From the NCBI GenBank assembly GCA_049647265.1, contig JBARXJ010000038.1:62001-126000 (forward strand): a stretch of 64,000 nt of DNA, read 5' to 3'. The notes under the pieces are model-generated. The model did not search any database, was not told the origin of the DNA, and was given only the letters and a program-made list of their open reading frames with translations. How positions within the stretch are numbered: the stretch's first letter is position 1; every line of letters begins with the position of its first letter. The translations under genes and the position numbers were made by a program. This DNA comes from JAAURB01 sp049647265. GTDB taxonomy: Bacteria > Cyanobacteriota > Cyanobacteriia > Cyanobacteriales > Microcoleaceae. Below, piece after piece: positions 63,707-64,000 of the stretch.

Positions 63707-64000
63707 TCAATTTATCTTCTCTTGTATACAAGCTGCTTTTAATATAAAAAATTTTTCACTGTGATAAATAGAACAATCTTTAATATGATCAGTTAAAGCG
63801 GGTAATTTACCTTGAGTAATATCATCTCTTGCCTGACTGACAATCTCTGTATTTTTCCATTGCTTTAACCAAGGATTTTCATCAAAATATTCTAGAGTAA
63901 AACCTTGACTATCTAGTAAAATTAAGTCAATATCATATTGATTAATTAAATTAACGATAGGGTTTAAAGTTAGGCTATATTGTGCGTGAATTAAATCAAA
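63707..64000 (-). CDS. C-terminal end of an unidentified protein gene (truncated at window edge)
   Basis: An open minus-strand frame of 98 codons ends at TGA (63709-63707) and continues past the right edge. The peptide starts FDLIHAQYSLTLNPIVNLIN, then YDIDLILLDSQGF and NPWLKQW, and ends with a short Cys-containing helix. It looks like the soluble C-terminal domain of a larger protein, possibly another membrane protein of the polysaccharide group, but I cannot name it. It converges with the 63008 gene with a gap of six bases. Confidence 0.55.
   Translation of the reverse strand, partial: FDLIHAQYSLTLNPIVNLINQYDIDLILLDSQGFTLEYFDENPWLKQWKNTEIVSQARDDITQGKLPALTDHIKDCSIYHSEKFFILKAACIQEKIN

Overview
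The window reads as chromosomal DNA of a filamentous cyanobacterium of the Oscillatoria/Lyngbya/Planktothrix kind. Support comes from frequent GCGATCGC (HIP1) octamers, the lineage-restricted genes raf1 (Rubisco assembly) and sqdX (sulfolipid synthesis), an overlapping hetZ-patU pair (filament patterning genes), a CyaB-type GAF/PAS adenylate cyclase with a cAMP-receptor protein, AMIN and DUF2232 proteins, and several large GAF/PAS histidine kinases. The species is an inference. I saw no rRNA, tRNA, CRISPR array, insertion sequence or phage gene.

Layout. 1-1.4 kb: the 3' end of an unknown gene with its terminator, and a hypothetical gene. 1.8-2.9 kb: hisC. 3.1-17.3 kb: a secondary-metabolite type gene cluster behind a roughly 300-nt structured leader. 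Its genes are a radical SAM/SPASM enzyme, a stand-alone AMP-ligase, a methyltransferase fused to an acyl carrier protein, a GT-B type glycosyltransferase, a one-module NRPS (C-A-T-TE, binding pocket reading as alanine), an O-acetyltransferase, a class III aminotransferase, an EamA exporter and a FAD amine oxidase. On the opposite strand an SGNH hydrolase and mtnK abut it. 20-25 kb: cyaB, sqdX, raf1. 25.7-28.8 kb: a hybrid kinase with three degenerate receiver-like domains. 29.5-31.7 kb: hetZ-patU. 31.8-37.9 kb: a transglutaminase-fold membrane protein with a missing catalytic Cys, a DICT/HD-GYP-like protein with a broken HD motif, a pentapeptide protein and a HisKA_2 kinase. 38.3-43.6 kb: a GT39-type enzyme, rph, a pheophorbide-oxygenase-like Rieske enzyme and an NB-ARC-type ATPase. 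44.0-47.5 kb: five unrecognised or barely recognised genes around a membrane-anchored GTPase, closed by a terminator. 47.8-53.6 kb: a large kinase with an intact LOV blue-light domain, a receiver-only protein and a Crp-family regulator preceded by a CRP-type site. 53.7-64 kb: DUF2232, MFS transporter, miaB and a coupled secreted protein, an AMIN protein, and a membrane glycosyltransferase/polysaccharide group running off the end.

How they may work together. In the metabolite cluster the AMP-ligase would load a starter onto the methyltransferase-linked carrier protein, the NRPS would add one amino acid and release the product, and the glycosyl-, acetyl- and oxidoreductase genes would decorate it before export. 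cyaB and the Crp gene suggest a cAMP circuit, with the Crp gene probably controlling itself. The strongest candidates for something undescribed are the 3-17 kb cluster, the 44-47.5 kb GTPase operon and the LOV kinase. All functional statements come from reading motifs by eye; no database search was run.
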